Shown: positions 32,996 through 43,271, counted from the first letter of the stretch. The stretch is DNA of 64,000 bases from Thermocatellispora tengchongensis (GCF_014202315.1 NZ_JACHGN010000022.1:117403-181402); one strand, 5' to 3'. Notes: a model not told the origin generated them from the letters alone. Numbers and translations: made by a program.

Positions 32996-34078
32996 CTAAC
33001 GGATGTAGCGGTCCGACGGAAGGTGGAGCGGGCCCGGGGCCTGGAGCTCCTGCTCGGTGATGGGGGCCAGCCACAGCCACCGTACGGCCTCGCCGCCGAA
33101 GGTGAAGCCGCTCAGATCGGGCAGGCCGGGTGGGTCGGCGGTGAGCAGCACCCCGTGGAAGCCCGAGCCCATCGGGAACGTGGCCGGCTCGTGGTACCAC
33201 TTGGCGGTGTGCCCGTGGCCGAGCCAGGTCACCGAGTGCCAGGGGTACTGGGCGAGCCACAGGAACAGGCGGGCAGCCTCGCGGGCGTCGCCGCGGGTGG
33301 CGAGGGCCAGTTCGACCCGCGCGTACGCCTCCGGCCGGTCGATGTACTGCTCCACCGTGGGCATCCGCTGGCAGCTCATGCCGACGGTGGAGACGATCGT
33401 GTAGTCCCGGCCGCGCTCGGGCGGGCGCTCGGTGATGCCGATCGTCGGCATGCGCCCGCCGCTGCCGTCCCAGTAGCGGCCGGCCGTGCCGACCCGGCTG
33501 TCCAGGTGGCCCATGACGAACTGCTGGAAGGACGCCCACGCGCCGTCGGCGCGCCGCCACTGCCAGTACGCCGCCGCCTTCGCCACCCGGGGCCCCAGCC
33601 CTTCCATGGCCTCGGCCAGGGCCCAGGCGAAGGCCGTCTCCCCGATGGCGTCGCGGGCGTACCCGGGCATGCTGCGGGTGAGGTCCGCCCAGCCGGGGAT
33701 GACCGCGAGCAGGTCGCCGTCCTCGTAGACGGCGGCGCCGTCGCCCTCCTCGAACCACAGCACGCCGATGTCGCCCAGGGGGCGGCGCCCCTCGGGATGG
33801 CGGGTGTTGGCGCGCGGCATGACCGGGGGCAGCCCGGCGTTGAGCCGGGCGAGGTCGATCACGGGCGGGGCGGGGACGTGGTTGGCCAGCCAGACGGCTC
33901 CGTGGACCTGTCCGCTCGGCGCGCACAGGTAAGCTACTGAGGACGTCTCGTCGCGTTCGACCACCAGTGTGCGGCTGCCGTACGGGCTGGTGTCGGTGAG
34001 CACGACCTCGGCGCCGTCCGGGGTCCACCGACGGCCGTCGTCGTGATCCGAGGAGCCGGCCGGGCGCGATATCGCCAT
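32996..34078 (-). CDS. SUFU-domain protein
   Basis: A 360-residue soluble protein whose C-terminal two-thirds fits the bacterial suppressor-of-fused (SUFU, PF05076) family, judged from the W-F-T-like core and the terminal [12 protein letters not shown], a hallmark block. Bacterial SUFU proteins are often immunity proteins of polymorphic toxin systems, but many are solitary, as here. It is on the opposite strand and splits cdsA from rlmN, which are usually adjacent. On its own strand TAAAGT lies eight bases before ATG 34078 with no ribosome site, which suggests a leaderless transcript. Confidence 0.75.
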   Translation of the reverse strand: MAISRPAGSSDHDDGRRWTPDGAEVVLTDTSPYGSRTLVVERDETSSVAYLCAPSGQVHGAVWLANHVPAPPVIDLARLNAGLPPVMPRANTRHPEGRRPLGDIGVLWFEEGDGAAVYEDGDLLAVIPGWADLTRSMPGYARDAIGETAFAWALAEAMEGLGPRVAKAAAYWQWRRADGAWASFQQFVMGHLDSRVGTAGRYWDGSGGRMPTIGITERPPERGRDYTIVSTVGMSCQRMPTVEQYIDRPEAYARVELALATRGDAREAARLFLWLAQYPWHSVTWLGHGHTAKWYHEPATFPMGSGFHGVLLTADPPGLPDLSGFTFGGEAVRWLWLAPITEQELQAPGPLHLPSDRYIR

Positions 34079-34110
34079 ACATCTGGACTTTAGATCACGC
34101 GGGCCATGGA

Positions 34111-35316
34111 GTGTCCGGACAAATGATGCCGAGAGAGGGCGTGTACGAAGTGTCGCCAGTCGCCGGAAGCGCCGGGGAACGCACCAGCAGGCCGCAGCCG
34201 GTCGAGATCGGCCGCCGGCCCGAGCCCGGCAAGCTGACCTTCACGCCCCCGCGCCGCGCCAAGCCCGCCCGCCACCTCGCCGACCTCACCATGGAGGAGC
34301 GCCGTACGGCCGTCGCCGAGCTGGGCGAGAAGCCGTTCCGCGCCGACCAGCTCTCCCGGCACTACTTCGAGCGGCTGACCCACGACCCGGGCGCGATGAC
34401 CGACCTGCCCGCCGCCTCCCGCGAGCGCCTGGCCGGCGAGCTGCTGCCGTCGCTGCTCACCCCGGTGCGCGAGATCACCTGCGACGGCGGCACCACCCGC
34501 AAGACGCTGTGGCGGCTGTTCGACGGCGCGCTGGTGGAGTCGGTGCTGATGCGCTACCCCGACCGCACCACCATGTGCGTGTCCTCGCAGGCGGGTTGCG
34601 GCATGAACTGCCCGTTCTGCGCCACCGGCCAGGCCGGGCTGACCCGCAACATGTCCACCGCCGAGATCGTGGAGCAGGTCGTCGCGGGCGCGCGGGCCCT
34701 GGCCGCGGGCGAGGTGCCGGGCGGCCCCGGCCGGGTGAGCAACGTGGTGTTCATGGGCATGGGCGAGCCGCTGGCCAACTACAAGGCCGTGATCGGCGCG
34801 GTGCGCCGCCTCGTGGAGCCGTCGCCGCGCGGCCTCGGCATCTCGGCCCGCGGCGTGACGGTCTCCACGGTCGGCCTGGTCCCCGCCATCGGCAAGCTGG
34901 CCGATGAGGGCCTGCCGGTCACGCTCGCGCTGTCGCTGCACGCGCCAGACGACGAGCTGCGCGACACGCTGGTGCCGATCAACACCCGGTGGAAGGTCGC
35001 CGAGGTCCTGGACGCCGCCTGGTCGTACGCCGCCAAGACCAAGCGCCGCGTCTCCATCGAGTACGCGCTGATCAAGGACATCAACGATCAGGAGTGGCGC
35101 GCCGACCTGCTCGACCGGCTGATCCGCAACAAGCTGGTGCACGTCAACCTGATCCCGCTGAACCCGACGCCGGGCTCGAAGTGGACGGCCTCGCGCCCGG
35201 AGGACGAGCGGGCGTTCGTGCGCCGCCTGGAGTCGCACGGCGTACCGGTGACGGTCCGCGACACCCGGGGCCGCGAGATCGACGGCGCCTGCGGGCAGCT
35301 CGCCGCCGCCGAGTAG
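34111..35316 (+). CDS. rlmN: 23S rRNA (A2503-C2)/tRNA (A37-C2) methyltransferase RlmN
   Basis: A 401-residue radical-SAM enzyme that methylates A2503 of 23S rRNA and A37 of some tRNAs. The cluster motif GCGMNCPFC supplies Cys163, Cys167 and Cys170; [11 protein letters not shown] is the SAM-binding GEP motif; [13 protein letters not shown] and the late [23 protein letters not shown] follow, seen as shorter blocks, the latter with the catalytic Cys region. GTG 34111 and ATG 34123 are both possible starts. Its position after frr-cdsA is conserved apart from the inserted SUFU gene. Confidence 0.95.
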   Translation: MSGQMMPREGVYEVSPVAGSAGERTSRPQPVEIGRRPEPGKLTFTPPRRAKPARHLADLTMEERRTAVAELGEKPFRADQLSRHYFERLTHDPGAMTDLPAASRERLAGELLPSLLTPVREITCDGGTTRKTLWRLFDGALVESVLMRYPDRTTMCVSSQAGCGMNCPFCATGQAGLTRNMSTAEIVEQVVAGARALAAGEVPGGPGRVSNVVFMGMGEPLANYKAVIGAVRRLVEPSPRGLGISARGVTVSTVGLVPAIGKLADEGLPVTLALSLHAPDDELRDTLVPINTRWKVAEVLDAAWSYAAKTKRRVSIEYALIKDINDQEWRADLLDRLIRNKLVHVNLIPLNPTPGSKWTASRPEDERAFVRRLESHGVPVTVRDTRGREIDGACGQLAAAE

Positions 35317-35334
35317 CCGCCGGCGTCCTGGCCG

Positions 35335-35472
35335 GGTCCGTGAGCCCGCCGCCGAGCAGTCGCGGGCGTCACGGGCGGGTGCGTCAGCCCGCCGCAGGGT
35401 AGCCGCCGGAAGCGTCATGGGCAGGTCCGTGAGCCCGCCGCCGAGCGGTCGCCGGCGTCATGGGCGGGTGCG
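35335..35472. repeat. duplicated 49-bp block between rlmN and the ABC permease gene
   Basis: 35335-35383 and 35424-35472 match at 46 of 49 positions (core GTCCGTGAGCCCGCCGCCGA) with an 89-bp period. The GTAGCCGCCGG preceding each copy is also shared. The second copy covers the last codons and stop of the minus-strand permease gene, so the first looks like a duplicated gene end. Confidence 0.85.
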
Positions 35473-36156
35473 GCGCAGCAGCGCGTACGCCGTGAGCGCC
35501 GCCGCCGACCACAGCACCGTCGGCACCGCGAACGCGGCGAAGGACGCGGTGAGGGTGCCGTCGCCCGCCGCGCGCATCCAGCCCAGCACCGGCACCAGCA
35601 CCCGCCCGGCAGGGGTGGCGCTGAGCAGCAGCAGGCCGACGTACCCGCCGAACAGGGCGAGCATCGAGGTCGCCGGTGAGGGGAACACCGGTCTGCTGGT
35701 GAGCGCGCCGAGGGCGGTGCCGACCAGCGCGCCGAGCGCGTGCAGCGCGGCCCCTTGCAGGATCACCGCCGGGCCCGGCGTGACCGCGAACCCGTACAAC
35801 AGCGGCGTGCCGACCGCGACGGCGGCCAGGCCCGCGTTGACCGCGGCGGCGGCAACGAGCCCGGCGATCACCTCGCGCCCCGCGGAGCCCGCGGCGGTCA
35901 TGGAGACGAGCCGCTGCTCGGCGGGCTCGGTGTCGAGCAGGCCGCGGGCGGCCCAGGCGAACACCACGATCAGCAGCCCGGCGGAGTCGGCGTAGGAGGA
36001 GGTCTCGGCCCCGGCCGGCACGGCGACCGCGTAGAAGATGCCGAGCATCACGATCAGCCCGATCAGCGGCTGGAACAGGCGGTGCGAGCGGGCGTACGCG
36101 GCCAGCTTGAACCCGGCCAGGAAGATCGCCGCACCCGCGGCGGACCTGCCGCTCAT
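35458..36156 (-). CDS. ABC exporter membrane subunit, unrecognised subfamily
   Basis: A 232-residue integral membrane protein with about six hydrophobic segments and no recognisable catalytic motif. ATG 36156 overlaps the stop of the ATPase gene upstream (ATGA), so the two are translationally coupled and most likely form one transporter. The layout, a short ABC-2-like membrane protein after a single ATPase, suggests export or bacteriocin-type immunity transport; the substrate cannot be inferred. Its 3' end is duplicated nearby (see 35335-35472). Confidence 0.75.
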   Translation of the reverse strand: MSGRSAAGAAIFLAGFKLAAYARSHRLFQPLIGLIVMLGIFYAVAVPAGAETSSYADSAGLLIVVFAWAARGLLDTEPAEQRLVSMTAAGSAGREVIAGLVAAAAVNAGLAAVAVGTPLLYGFAVTPGPAVILQGAALHALGALVGTALGALTSRPVFPSPATSMLALFGGYVGLLLLSATPAGRVLVPVLGWMRAAGDGTLTASFAAFAVPTVLWSAAALTAYALLRRTRP

Positions 36157-37172
36157 CGCTCCCCCTCCCGCACCGCGTCCGCCACGCTCCCGGAAGGTCC
36201 GGGCGCGGGGCGCGCGGCCTGGGGGAGGGCGGCTGTGGGGTAGCTGTCGCCCGGGCGGCCGGCCGCGGTGGAAGGTGGGTCCTGCGATGGAGGCTTCGGC
36301 TCGGTGGGCACGGGCTCGTCGAGCGGGGGCTCGCCGCGTGTGGGCCCGCCGCGCGGGGGTTCGATGGTGAGGGTGGGCTCGGTGGTGGCGGCGGGTTCGG
36401 TGGTGAGTGTGGGTTCGTCGGGCGGGGGTTCGGTGGTGAGTGTGGGTTCGTCGGGCGGGGGTTCGGTGGTGCCGCCTCTGACGCGGGCCTCGTAGCCCTC
36501 GGCGCGTAGCTTGGCGGCGACCTCCTGGGCCCGCGTCGATTCCACCAGCACCTCCACGATCGAGGTGGACACGTGCCGTCCCGCCGCCACCGCGTGCCCG
36601 GCCACCGAGACCGGGCGGACCGAGGGGACCCCGCGCAGGCCGCCCTGGTGGTCGCTGACCACGACGATGCCGCTGGCGGCTGCCACCTCGGCGATGATGA
36701 CCGGCAGCTCGGCCATGGTGTGCGTGTCGAGCCCGGCGAACGGCTCGTCCAGGATCAGCAGGCCGGGGCGGGGCAGCAGGGCCTGGGCCAGGCCGACCTT
36801 GTGCGCGCTGCCCTTGGACAGGTCGCGGAGCGGCTGTCCGAGCAGGGCGGTCATGCCCAGGCGCTCGGGCAGGTCGCCGAGGCCGTCGCGGACGCCGCGG
36901 ATGCGGGCCATCGCGGCGAGGTAGGCCGCGACCGTGAACGGCTGCTCCACAGGGAAGGTCTCCGGCGCGTAGCCGACGACGGCGGGGCGGCCGGTGACGG
37001 AGCCGGTGGTGGGGCGCAGGGCCCCGGCCAGCATCTTGAGCAGGGTGGACTTCCCCGCCCCGTTGCGGCCGGTGACCTCGACGATCTCGCCGGGACGCAG
37101 GTCCAGGCCGACCTCCCGCAGCACCCAGGGACCTCGCCTGGTGTAGCGGAACGACACGTTGGTCAGGCGCAT
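36153..37172 (-). CDS. ABC exporter ATPase with repetitive acidic Pro-rich tail
   Basis: A 339-residue ATPase. Walker A GRNGAGKST is at 35-43, the signature is LSKGSAHKVGLAQAL (LSxG present) and Walker B is LLILDEPFAGLD, followed by VVVSDHQGG where the H-loop His is visible. The last 100 or so residues, after a short degenerate regulatory segment, are Thr/Glu/Pro-rich with an 11-residue repeat TTEPPPDEPTL encoded by 33-bp units near 36396-36475. The tail is unusual for this family. It is coupled to the membrane subunit downstream. Confidence 0.85.
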   Translation of the reverse strand: MRLTNVSFRYTRRGPWVLREVGLDLRPGEIVEVTGRNGAGKSTLLKMLAGALRPTTGSVTGRPAVVGYAPETFPVEQPFTVAAYLAAMARIRGVRDGLGDLPERLGMTALLGQPLRDLSKGSAHKVGLAQALLPRPGLLILDEPFAGLDTHTMAELPVIIAEVAAASGIVVVSDHQGGLRGVPSVRPVSVAGHAVAAGRHVSTSIVEVLVESTRAQEVAAKLRAEGYEARVRGGTTEPPPDEPTLTTEPPPDEPTLTTEPAATTEPTLTIEPPRGGPTRGEPPLDEPVPTEPKPPSQDPPSTAAGRPGDSYPTAALPQAARPAPGPSGSVADAVREGER

Positions 37173-37274
37173 AGGGGACCGAGCGTATCGGGTCTGGCGT
37201 AAGGTTCATGTCTCGCTTTCGCCGGTCGCGCGATCCACAATGAGGTACGGCGACGGGAACGAAAGGTTACGGGC

Positions 37275-37943
37275 GTGAACCGGTTTCCACGCGTGCTCGG
37301 CATGGGCTACGACCAGGAGCAGGTCGACGCGCTCGTCCGGAGGATCGAGGCGACGCTGGGCCGCGGCACGCTGGAGGGCCCGCCGGTGACCGCCGACGAG
37401 ATCCGCGCCGCCAAGTTCCGCGGCAGGCTCGGCGGCTACAACGAGACCGCGGTCGATTACGCGCTCGACGCGTTCATCGTCGCGATCGAGACCCGAGGGC
37501 GGGAGACGACTCCGCCCGCTCCATCCGCGGTCTCCACGGCGTCCCCGGGCGTTCCCGGTGTCAGGGCGCGGCGGGCCGTGATCGCGCCCATTGACGTGCC
37601 GGCCGGGCGGTTCGACCCGGCCGTGCTGGAGGCCGGGCCCGAGCCCGACGGCGGTGAGCCGCTGGCCGAGGCGTGGTTCGAGACGCAGGCGGCGCGGGTG
37701 GAGCGGGCGGCGTTCCGGGCGGGCCGGTTGGGCATGGGCTACGACGAGGACGAGGTGGACGCCTTCCTGGACCGGATCGTGGCGACCCTGCGCGGCACCA
37801 CCGAGCACCCGGTGACGGCCGAGGAGGTGCGTACGGCGCGGTTCCCCACGGTGCTGTTCCGCCCCGGCTACCTGATCAGCGAGGTGGACGGGTTCCTGGC
37901 CGACATCGCGGGCGTGCTGGAGCACCGTCAGGCCGCGGAGTGA
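37275..37943 (+). CDS. DivIVA-repeat protein
   Basis: A 222-residue protein made of related short modules: MGYDQEQVDALVRRIEATL...VTADEIRAAKF near the start and MGYDEDEVDAFLDRI...VTAEEVRTARF near the end, each followed by a degenerate half module (GGYNETAVDYALDAF and PGYLISEVDGFLADI). This is the short actinobacterial DivIVA-domain repeat family, probably a scaffold linked to polar growth or the cell envelope. GTG 37275 has GAAAGG upstream. In many relatives this gene lies between rlmN and dxr; here an amine locus follows instead. Confidence 0.85.
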   Translation: MNRFPRVLGMGYDQEQVDALVRRIEATLGRGTLEGPPVTADEIRAAKFRGRLGGYNETAVDYALDAFIVAIETRGRETTPPAPSAVSTASPGVPGVRARRAVIAPIDVPAGRFDPAVLEAGPEPDGGEPLAEAWFETQAARVERAAFRAGRLGMGYDEDEVDAFLDRIVATLRGTTEHPVTAEEVRTARFPTVLFRPGYLISEVDGFLADIAGVLEHRQAAE

Positions 37944-37947
37944 GGGG

Positions 37948-39417
37948 TCAGTCGATCAGCCCGAGCTGGGCGGCGGCGCGGATCGCCAGCCAGATCTCGG
38001 CGAAGTCGCCCGAGGACGCCAGGTCGCGGCCGGTCAGCTCGCCGAACCTGCGCAGCCGGTAGGCCAGGGTGTTCGGGTGCACGTGCAGCGCCCGCGCCGC
38101 CTCGTCCACCCGCCGGTCGCGCTCCATCCAGGTGCGCACCGAGGCGAGCAGCCGGGTGCCGTGCTCGGCGTCGTAGCGCAGCACCTCGCCGAGGACGTGC
38201 TCGACCAGGCCGGACAGCACGCCGGGGTCGTCGGGCAGCCAGCGGCCGGTGGTGTCGTCGCCGTACAGGACCAGGGGCTGGCCCGACTCGGCGGCCCGGG
38301 AGACCGCCCACAGCGCCTCGCGCTGGGGCACCTTGAGCGAGGAGCCGGGCGCGAACGGGCGGCTGGCACCCGCGGCGATGCCGGGCACCCCGGCCAGCGC
38401 CTCGCGTACGCCGGGGGTGTCGGCGGCCAGGACGTAGCGGTCCTCGCCGCGGCGCAGCATGAGGTGCGGGTGGTCGGGCAGGGCGCGCACGAGCGCGTCG
38501 TCGCCGGCGCGGCGTACCACGAACAGCAGCAGTTCGGCGCCGTCGCCGGCCAGGCCGAGGCGGAGCAGGCGGCGGCGGGCGAGCACCGGGTCGAGCACGT
38601 CCTGCAGCATCTCCGACAACGTCTCGGCGCCCTCGCGGCGCAGCGACTCGCGCTCGTGCCGGGCCATGGCGACCTGGAGCGCGGCCACGGTCGCGATGTG
38701 CTGGGCCACGGCCAGGCCGGCGGGCCGCGCGCCCTCGCGCTCGAAGGCGACCAGGAACCCGGCCGGGCCGCCGGGGGCGGGCACCGGGAGCAGGAACCCG
38801 CCGGGGATGGTCGGCGGCGGGTCGGCCGAGGTGGGCAGCACGCCGAGGTCGGGCGGCACCGGCACGCCCGGGAGCAGCGGGCGGCCCTGCGGCGTGCACA
38901 GGTAGACCTCGTAGCCCGACAGCCGCTCCAGCCGCTTGAACAGCGTGCCGGTGTCGAGGTCTTCGGCGGTGAGCCAGCGCAGCGCGCCGAACACCTGGAG
39001 CTGCGCGCCCAGCCGCTGCCGCGCGTCCTCCTGCACGGCCGCGGCGACCTCCTGCGCGATGGCGATGAACGGGACGGTCAGCGGCACCTCCAGCACCGGG
39101 ATGCCGCGCTCCTCGGCGGTCTGGAAGAACGCCTGGTGCAGCGGCGGCACGTGCAGTTGCGCGGACAGCGCCAGCGCCGACACGCCCGCGTCGTCCAGCC
39201 GCTGCAGGTACGCCCGCTGCCCGGCCGCCGACCGGGGCACCGCGACCCCGGTCGTCATGATCATCTCAGCGCCCATCAGCCAGGGCGTGGGGTCGTCCAG
39301 CTCGCTCACGTGGGCCCACGAAACCGACCGCGACAGCCCGGCCTCCCCGGCGATCACCCGGAGTTGCAGGGCCGGGAAGCGGATCAGATCCTCCACCGTC
39401 AGTTTGTGTTCGGCCAC
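37948..39417 (-). CDS. PucR-family transcriptional regulator
   Basis: A 489-residue regulator. The N-terminal PucR domain starts [20 protein letters not shown] and includes [12 protein letters not shown]; a central GGDEF-like region follows; the C-terminal HTH is [21 protein letters not shown]. PucR proteins typically activate purine, GABA or amino-acid catabolism in response to substrate. GTG 39417 gives the canonical start. It is divergent from the ureohydrolase gene (210 bp apart), which it probably controls. Confidence 0.9.
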   Translation of the reverse strand: MAEHKLTVEDLIRFPALQLRVIAGEAGLSRSVSWAHVSELDDPTPWLMGAEMIMTTGVAVPRSAAGQRAYLQRLDDAGVSALALSAQLHVPPLHQAFFQTAEERGIPVLEVPLTVPFIAIAQEVAAAVQEDARQRLGAQLQVFGALRWLTAEDLDTGTLFKRLERLSGYEVYLCTPQGRPLLPGVPVPPDLGVLPTSADPPPTIPGGFLLPVPAPGGPAGFLVAFEREGARPAGLAVAQHIATVAALQVAMARHERESLRREGAETLSEMLQDVLDPVLARRRLLRLGLAGDGAELLLFVVRRAGDDALVRALPDHPHLMLRRGEDRYVLAADTPGVREALAGVPGIAAGASRPFAPGSSLKVPQREALWAVSRAAESGQPLVLYGDDTTGRWLPDDPGVLSGLVEHVLGEVLRYDAEHGTRLLASVRTWMERDRRVDEAARALHVHPNTLAYRLRRFGELTGRDLASSGDFAEIWLAIRAAAQLGLID

Positions 39418-39626
39418 AACACACACGGTATCCGTTCGTGACGACACCAGTTGCCGGATGCGGAGGGCGGCACGCAGACTGGCAGGACAAGCGGGCACGA
39501 CCTGGTCCCTCTGCAGGTCGTGCCCATGATGACCGCGCGCCGCGCCGTCCTCCCGGTTCCCCCTCCTTCCCTCGACGGCGACGGTACGGCGTGCCGCGTC
39601 CGACAACCGGAAAGGAAGCCACCCCG

Positions 39627-40565
39627 ATGAGCGAGCCCCGAGGGCCCGTCGACTCCTCCCGCGTGCCCCGGTTCGCCGGACCCGCCACGTTCGCCCGCCT
39701 GCCCCGGACCGACGAGGTGGACCACGTGGACGTCGCGGTGGTGGGGGTCCCGTTCGACAGCGGCGTGTCGTACCGGCCGGGGGCCAGGTTCGGCCCGGCC
39801 GCGGTACGCGAGGGGAGCCGGCTGCTGCGGCCGTACCACCCCGCGCTGGACGTCTCTCCGTTCGCCCAGGTGCAGGTGGCCGACGCGGGCGACATCGCGT
39901 GCAACCCGTTCGACATCGGGGAGGCCGTGGAGACCATCCAGCACGCCGCCGAGAGCATCGACGCCACCCTCGTCACGATCGGCGGCGACCACACCATCGC
40001 GCTGCCGCTGCTGCGCGCCGCGGCCAGGAAGCACGGCCCGGTGGCGCTGCTGCACTTCGACGCGCACCTGGACACCTGGGACACCTACTTCGGCGCCGAG
40101 TACACGCACGGCACCCCCTTCCGCCGCGCGGTGGAGGAGGGCCTGCTCGACACCGAGGCGGTCAGCCACGTCGGCACCCGCGGCCCGCTGTACGGCAAGT
40201 CCGACCTCGACGAGGACCGCCGCCTCGGCTTCGGCATCGTGACCAGCGCCGACGTGATGCGGCGCGGCGTGGACGAGGTCGTGGACGCGCTGCGCCAGCG
40301 CATCGGCGGACGCCCCCTGTACGTCTCGGTGGACATCGACGTCCTGGACCCCGCCCACGCGCCCGGCACCGGCACGCCCGAGGCCGGGGGCCTGACCAGC
40401 AGGGAACTGCTGGAGATCCTGCGCGGCCTGGCCGGCGCGGACCTGGTCGGCGCGGACGTGGTGGAGGTCGCGCCCGCCTACGACCACGCCGAGATCACCG
40501 CGGTGGCCGCGGCGCACGTCGCCTACGACCTGATCAGCCTGCTGGCGATGAAGGAGAAGCAATGA
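39627..40565 (+). CDS. ureohydrolase (agmatinase / guanidino-acid hydrolase family)
   Basis: A 312-residue dinuclear-manganese hydrolase that releases urea from a guanidino compound. All metal ligands are visible: GGDHTI (His122), DAHLDTWD (Asp145, His147, Asp149) and SVDIDVLDP (Asp236, Asp238). The family includes agmatinase, guanidinobutyrase, guanidinopropionase and the nickel-dependent guanidine hydrolases, and the substrate loop does not settle which. ATG 39627 has GGAAAGGAAG upstream. It overlaps an NCS1 permease gene (ATGA) and is divergent from the PucR gene. Confidence 0.88.
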   Translation: MSEPRGPVDSSRVPRFAGPATFARLPRTDEVDHVDVAVVGVPFDSGVSYRPGARFGPAAVREGSRLLRPYHPALDVSPFAQVQVADAGDIACNPFDIGEAVETIQHAAESIDATLVTIGGDHTIALPLLRAAARKHGPVALLHFDAHLDTWDTYFGAEYTHGTPFRRAVEEGLLDTEAVSHVGTRGPLYGKSDLDEDRRLGFGIVTSADVMRRGVDEVVDALRQRIGGRPLYVSVDIDVLDPAHAPGTGTPEAGGLTSRELLEILRGLAGADLVGADVVEVAPAYDHAEITAVAAAHVAYDLISLLAMKEKQ

Positions 40566-42112
40566 CGGACGTCACCGCGGGCGCCAGGGAGGCGCCGCCG
40601 ATCACGGAGGTCGAGAAGTTCGGCGTCGAGCGCATCCCCGACGCCGACAGGACCGCCCGGCCCCTGGATCTGTTCCGCGTCTCCTTCGGCGGCGCCAACA
40701 CCTTCGCGACCAGCGTGCTGGGCGCCTTCCCGATCCTGTTCGGGCTCTCGTTCTGGCAGGGGCTGGCCGCGACCGTGCTCGGCCTGGTGGTCGGCGCGCT
40801 GATCCTGGCCCCGCTGGCGGTGTTCGGGCCGGTGAACGGCACCAACAACGCGGTCTCCTCCTCGGCGCACCTCGGGGTGCACGGGCGGGTGGTGGGCTCG
40901 TTCCTGTCGCTGCTCACGGCCATCGCGTTCTTCTCGATCTCGGTGTGGTCCTCCGGCGACGCCCTGGTGGGCGGCGCGGCGCGGCTGGCCGGGCTGCCCG
41001 ACGGCGACCTGTCGCACGCGGTCGCGTACGCGATCTTCGCGGTGCTGGTGCTGGTCGTGTGCGTGTACGGGTTCCGGTTCATGCTGTTCGTGAACAAGAT
41101 CGCCGTGGCGGCGGCGTCGCTGCTGTTCGTGCTCGGCCTGTTCGCCTTCGCCGGCGACTTCGACCCCTCCTACCCGGGCGCGTTCGCCTCCACCGCCGAC
41201 CCCCTGTTCTGGCCGTCCTTCATCGGCGCCGCGCTGATCGTGTTGTCCAACCCGGTGTCGTTCGGGGCGTTCCTGGGTGACTGGTCCAGGTACATCCCGG
41301 CCGCGACCCCGCGCTCGCGGGTGATGGCGGCGGCGTTCCTGGCGCAGATCGCCACGATCCTGCCGTTCTTCTTCGGCCTGGCCACCGCCTCGATCATCGC
41401 GACCAAGGCCGCGCCGTACGTGGACCCGGCCGCGCCCGACTACGTGGGCGGCCTGCTGGCGATCTCGCCGGGCTGGTACTTCCTGCCGGTCTGCCTGATC
41501 GCGCTGATCGGCGGCATGTCCACCGGCACCACCTCGCTCTACGGCACCGGCCTGGACTTCTCCAGCGTGTTCCCCCGCTTCAGCCGGGTGCAGGCGACGG
41601 TGTTCATCGGCACGCTGTCGATCGCGTTCATCTTCGCCGGCCGCTTCGCGCTCAACCTGACCCAGAGCATCTCCACCTTCGCCACGCTGATCATCACGTG
41701 CACCGCCCCGTGGATGGTGATCATGATGCTCGGCTACCTGACCAGGCGCGGCTGGTACGACCCGGAGGCGCTGCAGGTGTTCAACCGCCGCCAGCGCGGC
41801 GGGCGCTACTGGTTCAGCCACGGCTGGAACTGGCGGGGCATGTCGGCCTGGCTGATCTCGGCGGCGCTCGCCATCGCCTGCACCAACATCCCCGGTCAGT
41901 TCGTCGGCCCGCTGGGCGGGCTCGCGGGCGGCGTGGACGTCTCGCTGCCGCTCGGCCTGGCCGTCGCGGCGGTGCTGTACCTGCTGCTGCTCGCCCTGTT
42001 CCCCGAGCCCAGGGCGGTGTACGGCCCGCAGGGCCCGCGCCTGGTCCGCGCGGCCGAGACCCCGGTGCCGCCCATCGTGGGCGGCGCGCTGAAGGAGCCC
42101 ACGACGGCATGA
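40562..42112 (+). CDS. NCS1-family permease (purine-cytosine/hydantoin type)
   Basis: A 516-residue transporter with about twelve membrane segments. The N-terminal [20 protein letters not shown] and the [21 protein letters not shown] region are typical of NCS1 symporters for nucleobases, hydantoins and related ureido compounds. ATG 40562 overlaps the ureohydrolase stop, so the pair is translationally coupled. I infer that it imports the ureohydrolase's substrate, a guanidino or ureido compound. Confidence 0.88.
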   Translation: MTDVTAGAREAPPITEVEKFGVERIPDADRTARPLDLFRVSFGGANTFATSVLGAFPILFGLSFWQGLAATVLGLVVGALILAPLAVFGPVNGTNNAVSSSAHLGVHGRVVGSFLSLLTAIAFFSISVWSSGDALVGGAARLAGLPDGDLSHAVAYAIFAVLVLVVCVYGFRFMLFVNKIAVAAASLLFVLGLFAFAGDFDPSYPGAFASTADPLFWPSFIGAALIVLSNPVSFGAFLGDWSRYIPAATPRSRVMAAAFLAQIATILPFFFGLATASIIATKAAPYVDPAAPDYVGGLLAISPGWYFLPVCLIALIGGMSTGTTSLYGTGLDFSSVFPRFSRVQATVFIGTLSIAFIFAGRFALNLTQSISTFATLIITCTAPWMVIMMLGYLTRRGWYDPEALQVFNRRQRGGRYWFSHGWNWRGMSAWLISAALAIACTNIPGQFVGPLGGLAGGVDVSLPLGLAVAAVLYLLLLALFPEPRAVYGPQGPRLVRAAETPVPPIVGGALKEPTTA

Positions 42113-42132
42113 GGGTGTGAGACGGTTGCGGC

Positions 42133-42780
42133 ATGCTCGTTGACCTGTCGGTGCCGATCGTCACCGGGATGCCCGTCTACCCGGGCGACCCGGAGGTGGT
42201 CGTGCGCCCCGCGCTGACCGTGGCGGACGACGGGGTGAACGTCCTCGGCCTGCACCTGGGCTCCCAGTCCGGCACCCACGTGGACGCGCCGTACCACGTG
42301 GGCGACGGGCTGCCCGACCTCGACGCGCTCCCGCTGGAGCGCTTCACCGGGCCGGCCACGGTGGCCGACGCGCGCGGTCTCGGGCCGCGCGCGCCCATCG
42401 GCCCGGAGGCGGTGGCCCCGTACGCCCGCGCCGGGGCCGTCCTGCTCATCGCGACCGGCTGGGCGCGGCACTGGGGCGAGCAGGAGTACCTGGCTCACCC
42501 GTACCTGACCCCGGAGGCCGCCGCGCTGATCGTGGAGGCGGGGGTGCGCACGGTCGCGATCGACGCGCTCAGCGTGGACCCGACCCCGGCCGAGGAGTTC
42601 CCGGCGCACGCGATCCTGTGCGGCGCGCACGTCGTGATCGGCGAGAACTTGCGCAACCTGGACGTGCTGGCCGAGGCGCAGGAGCGGGGCCGGCCGATCG
42701 AGGTCTCCATGTTCCCCATTCGGCTCGCCGCCGCCGACGGCGCGCCGGTGCGCGCCGTCGCCAGGATCGGCGAGGACTAG
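42133..42780 (+). CDS. cyclase-family metal-dependent hydrolase (kynurenine-formamidase-like)
   Basis: A 215-residue member of the cyclase family (PF04199). The family motif is at residues 41-55: HLGSQSGTHVDAPYH, with metal ligands His49, Asp51 and His55. Members include bacterial kynurenine formamidase, isatin hydrolase and N-cyclic amide hydrolases. No tryptophan-pathway genes are nearby, so an amide formed in the amine or ureide pathway is as likely a substrate. It starts 20 bp after the permease gene. Confidence 0.85.
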   Translation: MLVDLSVPIVTGMPVYPGDPEVVVRPALTVADDGVNVLGLHLGSQSGTHVDAPYHVGDGLPDLDALPLERFTGPATVADARGLGPRAPIGPEAVAPYARAGAVLLIATGWARHWGEQEYLAHPYLTPEAAALIVEAGVRTVAIDALSVDPTPAEEFPAHAILCGAHVVIGENLRNLDVLAEAQERGRPIEVSMFPIRLAAADGAPVRAVARIGED

Positions 42781-43271
42781 CGAGTGCCCCAGGAGTACGT
42801 CTGCTTACGCAGCTTCAGGTAGACGAAGGTCTCGGTGGCGCGCACGGTCGGGATCGCGCGGATCTTGCCCAGGATGTCCAGCAGGTGCTGGTCGTCGCCG
42901 CACACCACCTCGCACATGATGTCCAGCGAGCCCGCGGTGAGCACGACGTAGTCGATCTCGTCGATCGAGGCCAGCTCGTCGGCGACCATCTCCAGGTCGC
43001 CCTCGCACTTGATCCCGATCATGGCCTGGCGCGGGAAGCCGAGCGTCAGCGGGTCGGTGACCGCGACGATCTGCATCACGCCCGCGTCGAGGAGGCGCTG
43101 CACGCGCTGCCGGACGGCCGCCTCCGAGAGGCCGACCGCCTTGCCGATCGCGGCGTACGGCTTGCGCCCGTCCTCCTGGAGCTGCTCGATGATCCGCTTG
43201 GAGAGGTCGTCGAGCACGACGGCGCCCGGCCTGGCGTCAGCGCTCTGGCGTACCTTGGGCGGAGTCGTCAT
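42777..43271 (-). CDS. Lrp/AsnC-family regulator
   Basis: A 164-residue regulator with an N-terminal HTH (DDLSKRIIEQLQEDGRKPYA and GLSEAAVRQRVQRLLDAGV) and a C-terminal RAM ligand-binding domain. Its stop codon overlaps that of the convergent cyclase gene by three bases. It is divergent from the aminobutyraldehyde dehydrogenase gene and probably controls it through the repeats at 43300-43367. The ligand is unknown; relatives next to such dehydrogenases respond to amino acids or amines. Confidence 0.9.
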   Translation of the reverse strand: MTTPPKVRQSADARPGAVVLDDLSKRIIEQLQEDGRKPYAAIGKAVGLSEAAVRQRVQRLLDAGVMQIVAVTDPLTLGFPRQAMIGIKCEGDLEMVADELASIDEIDYVVLTAGSLDIMCEVVCGDDQHLLDILGKIRAIPTVRATETFVYLKLRKQTYSWGTR

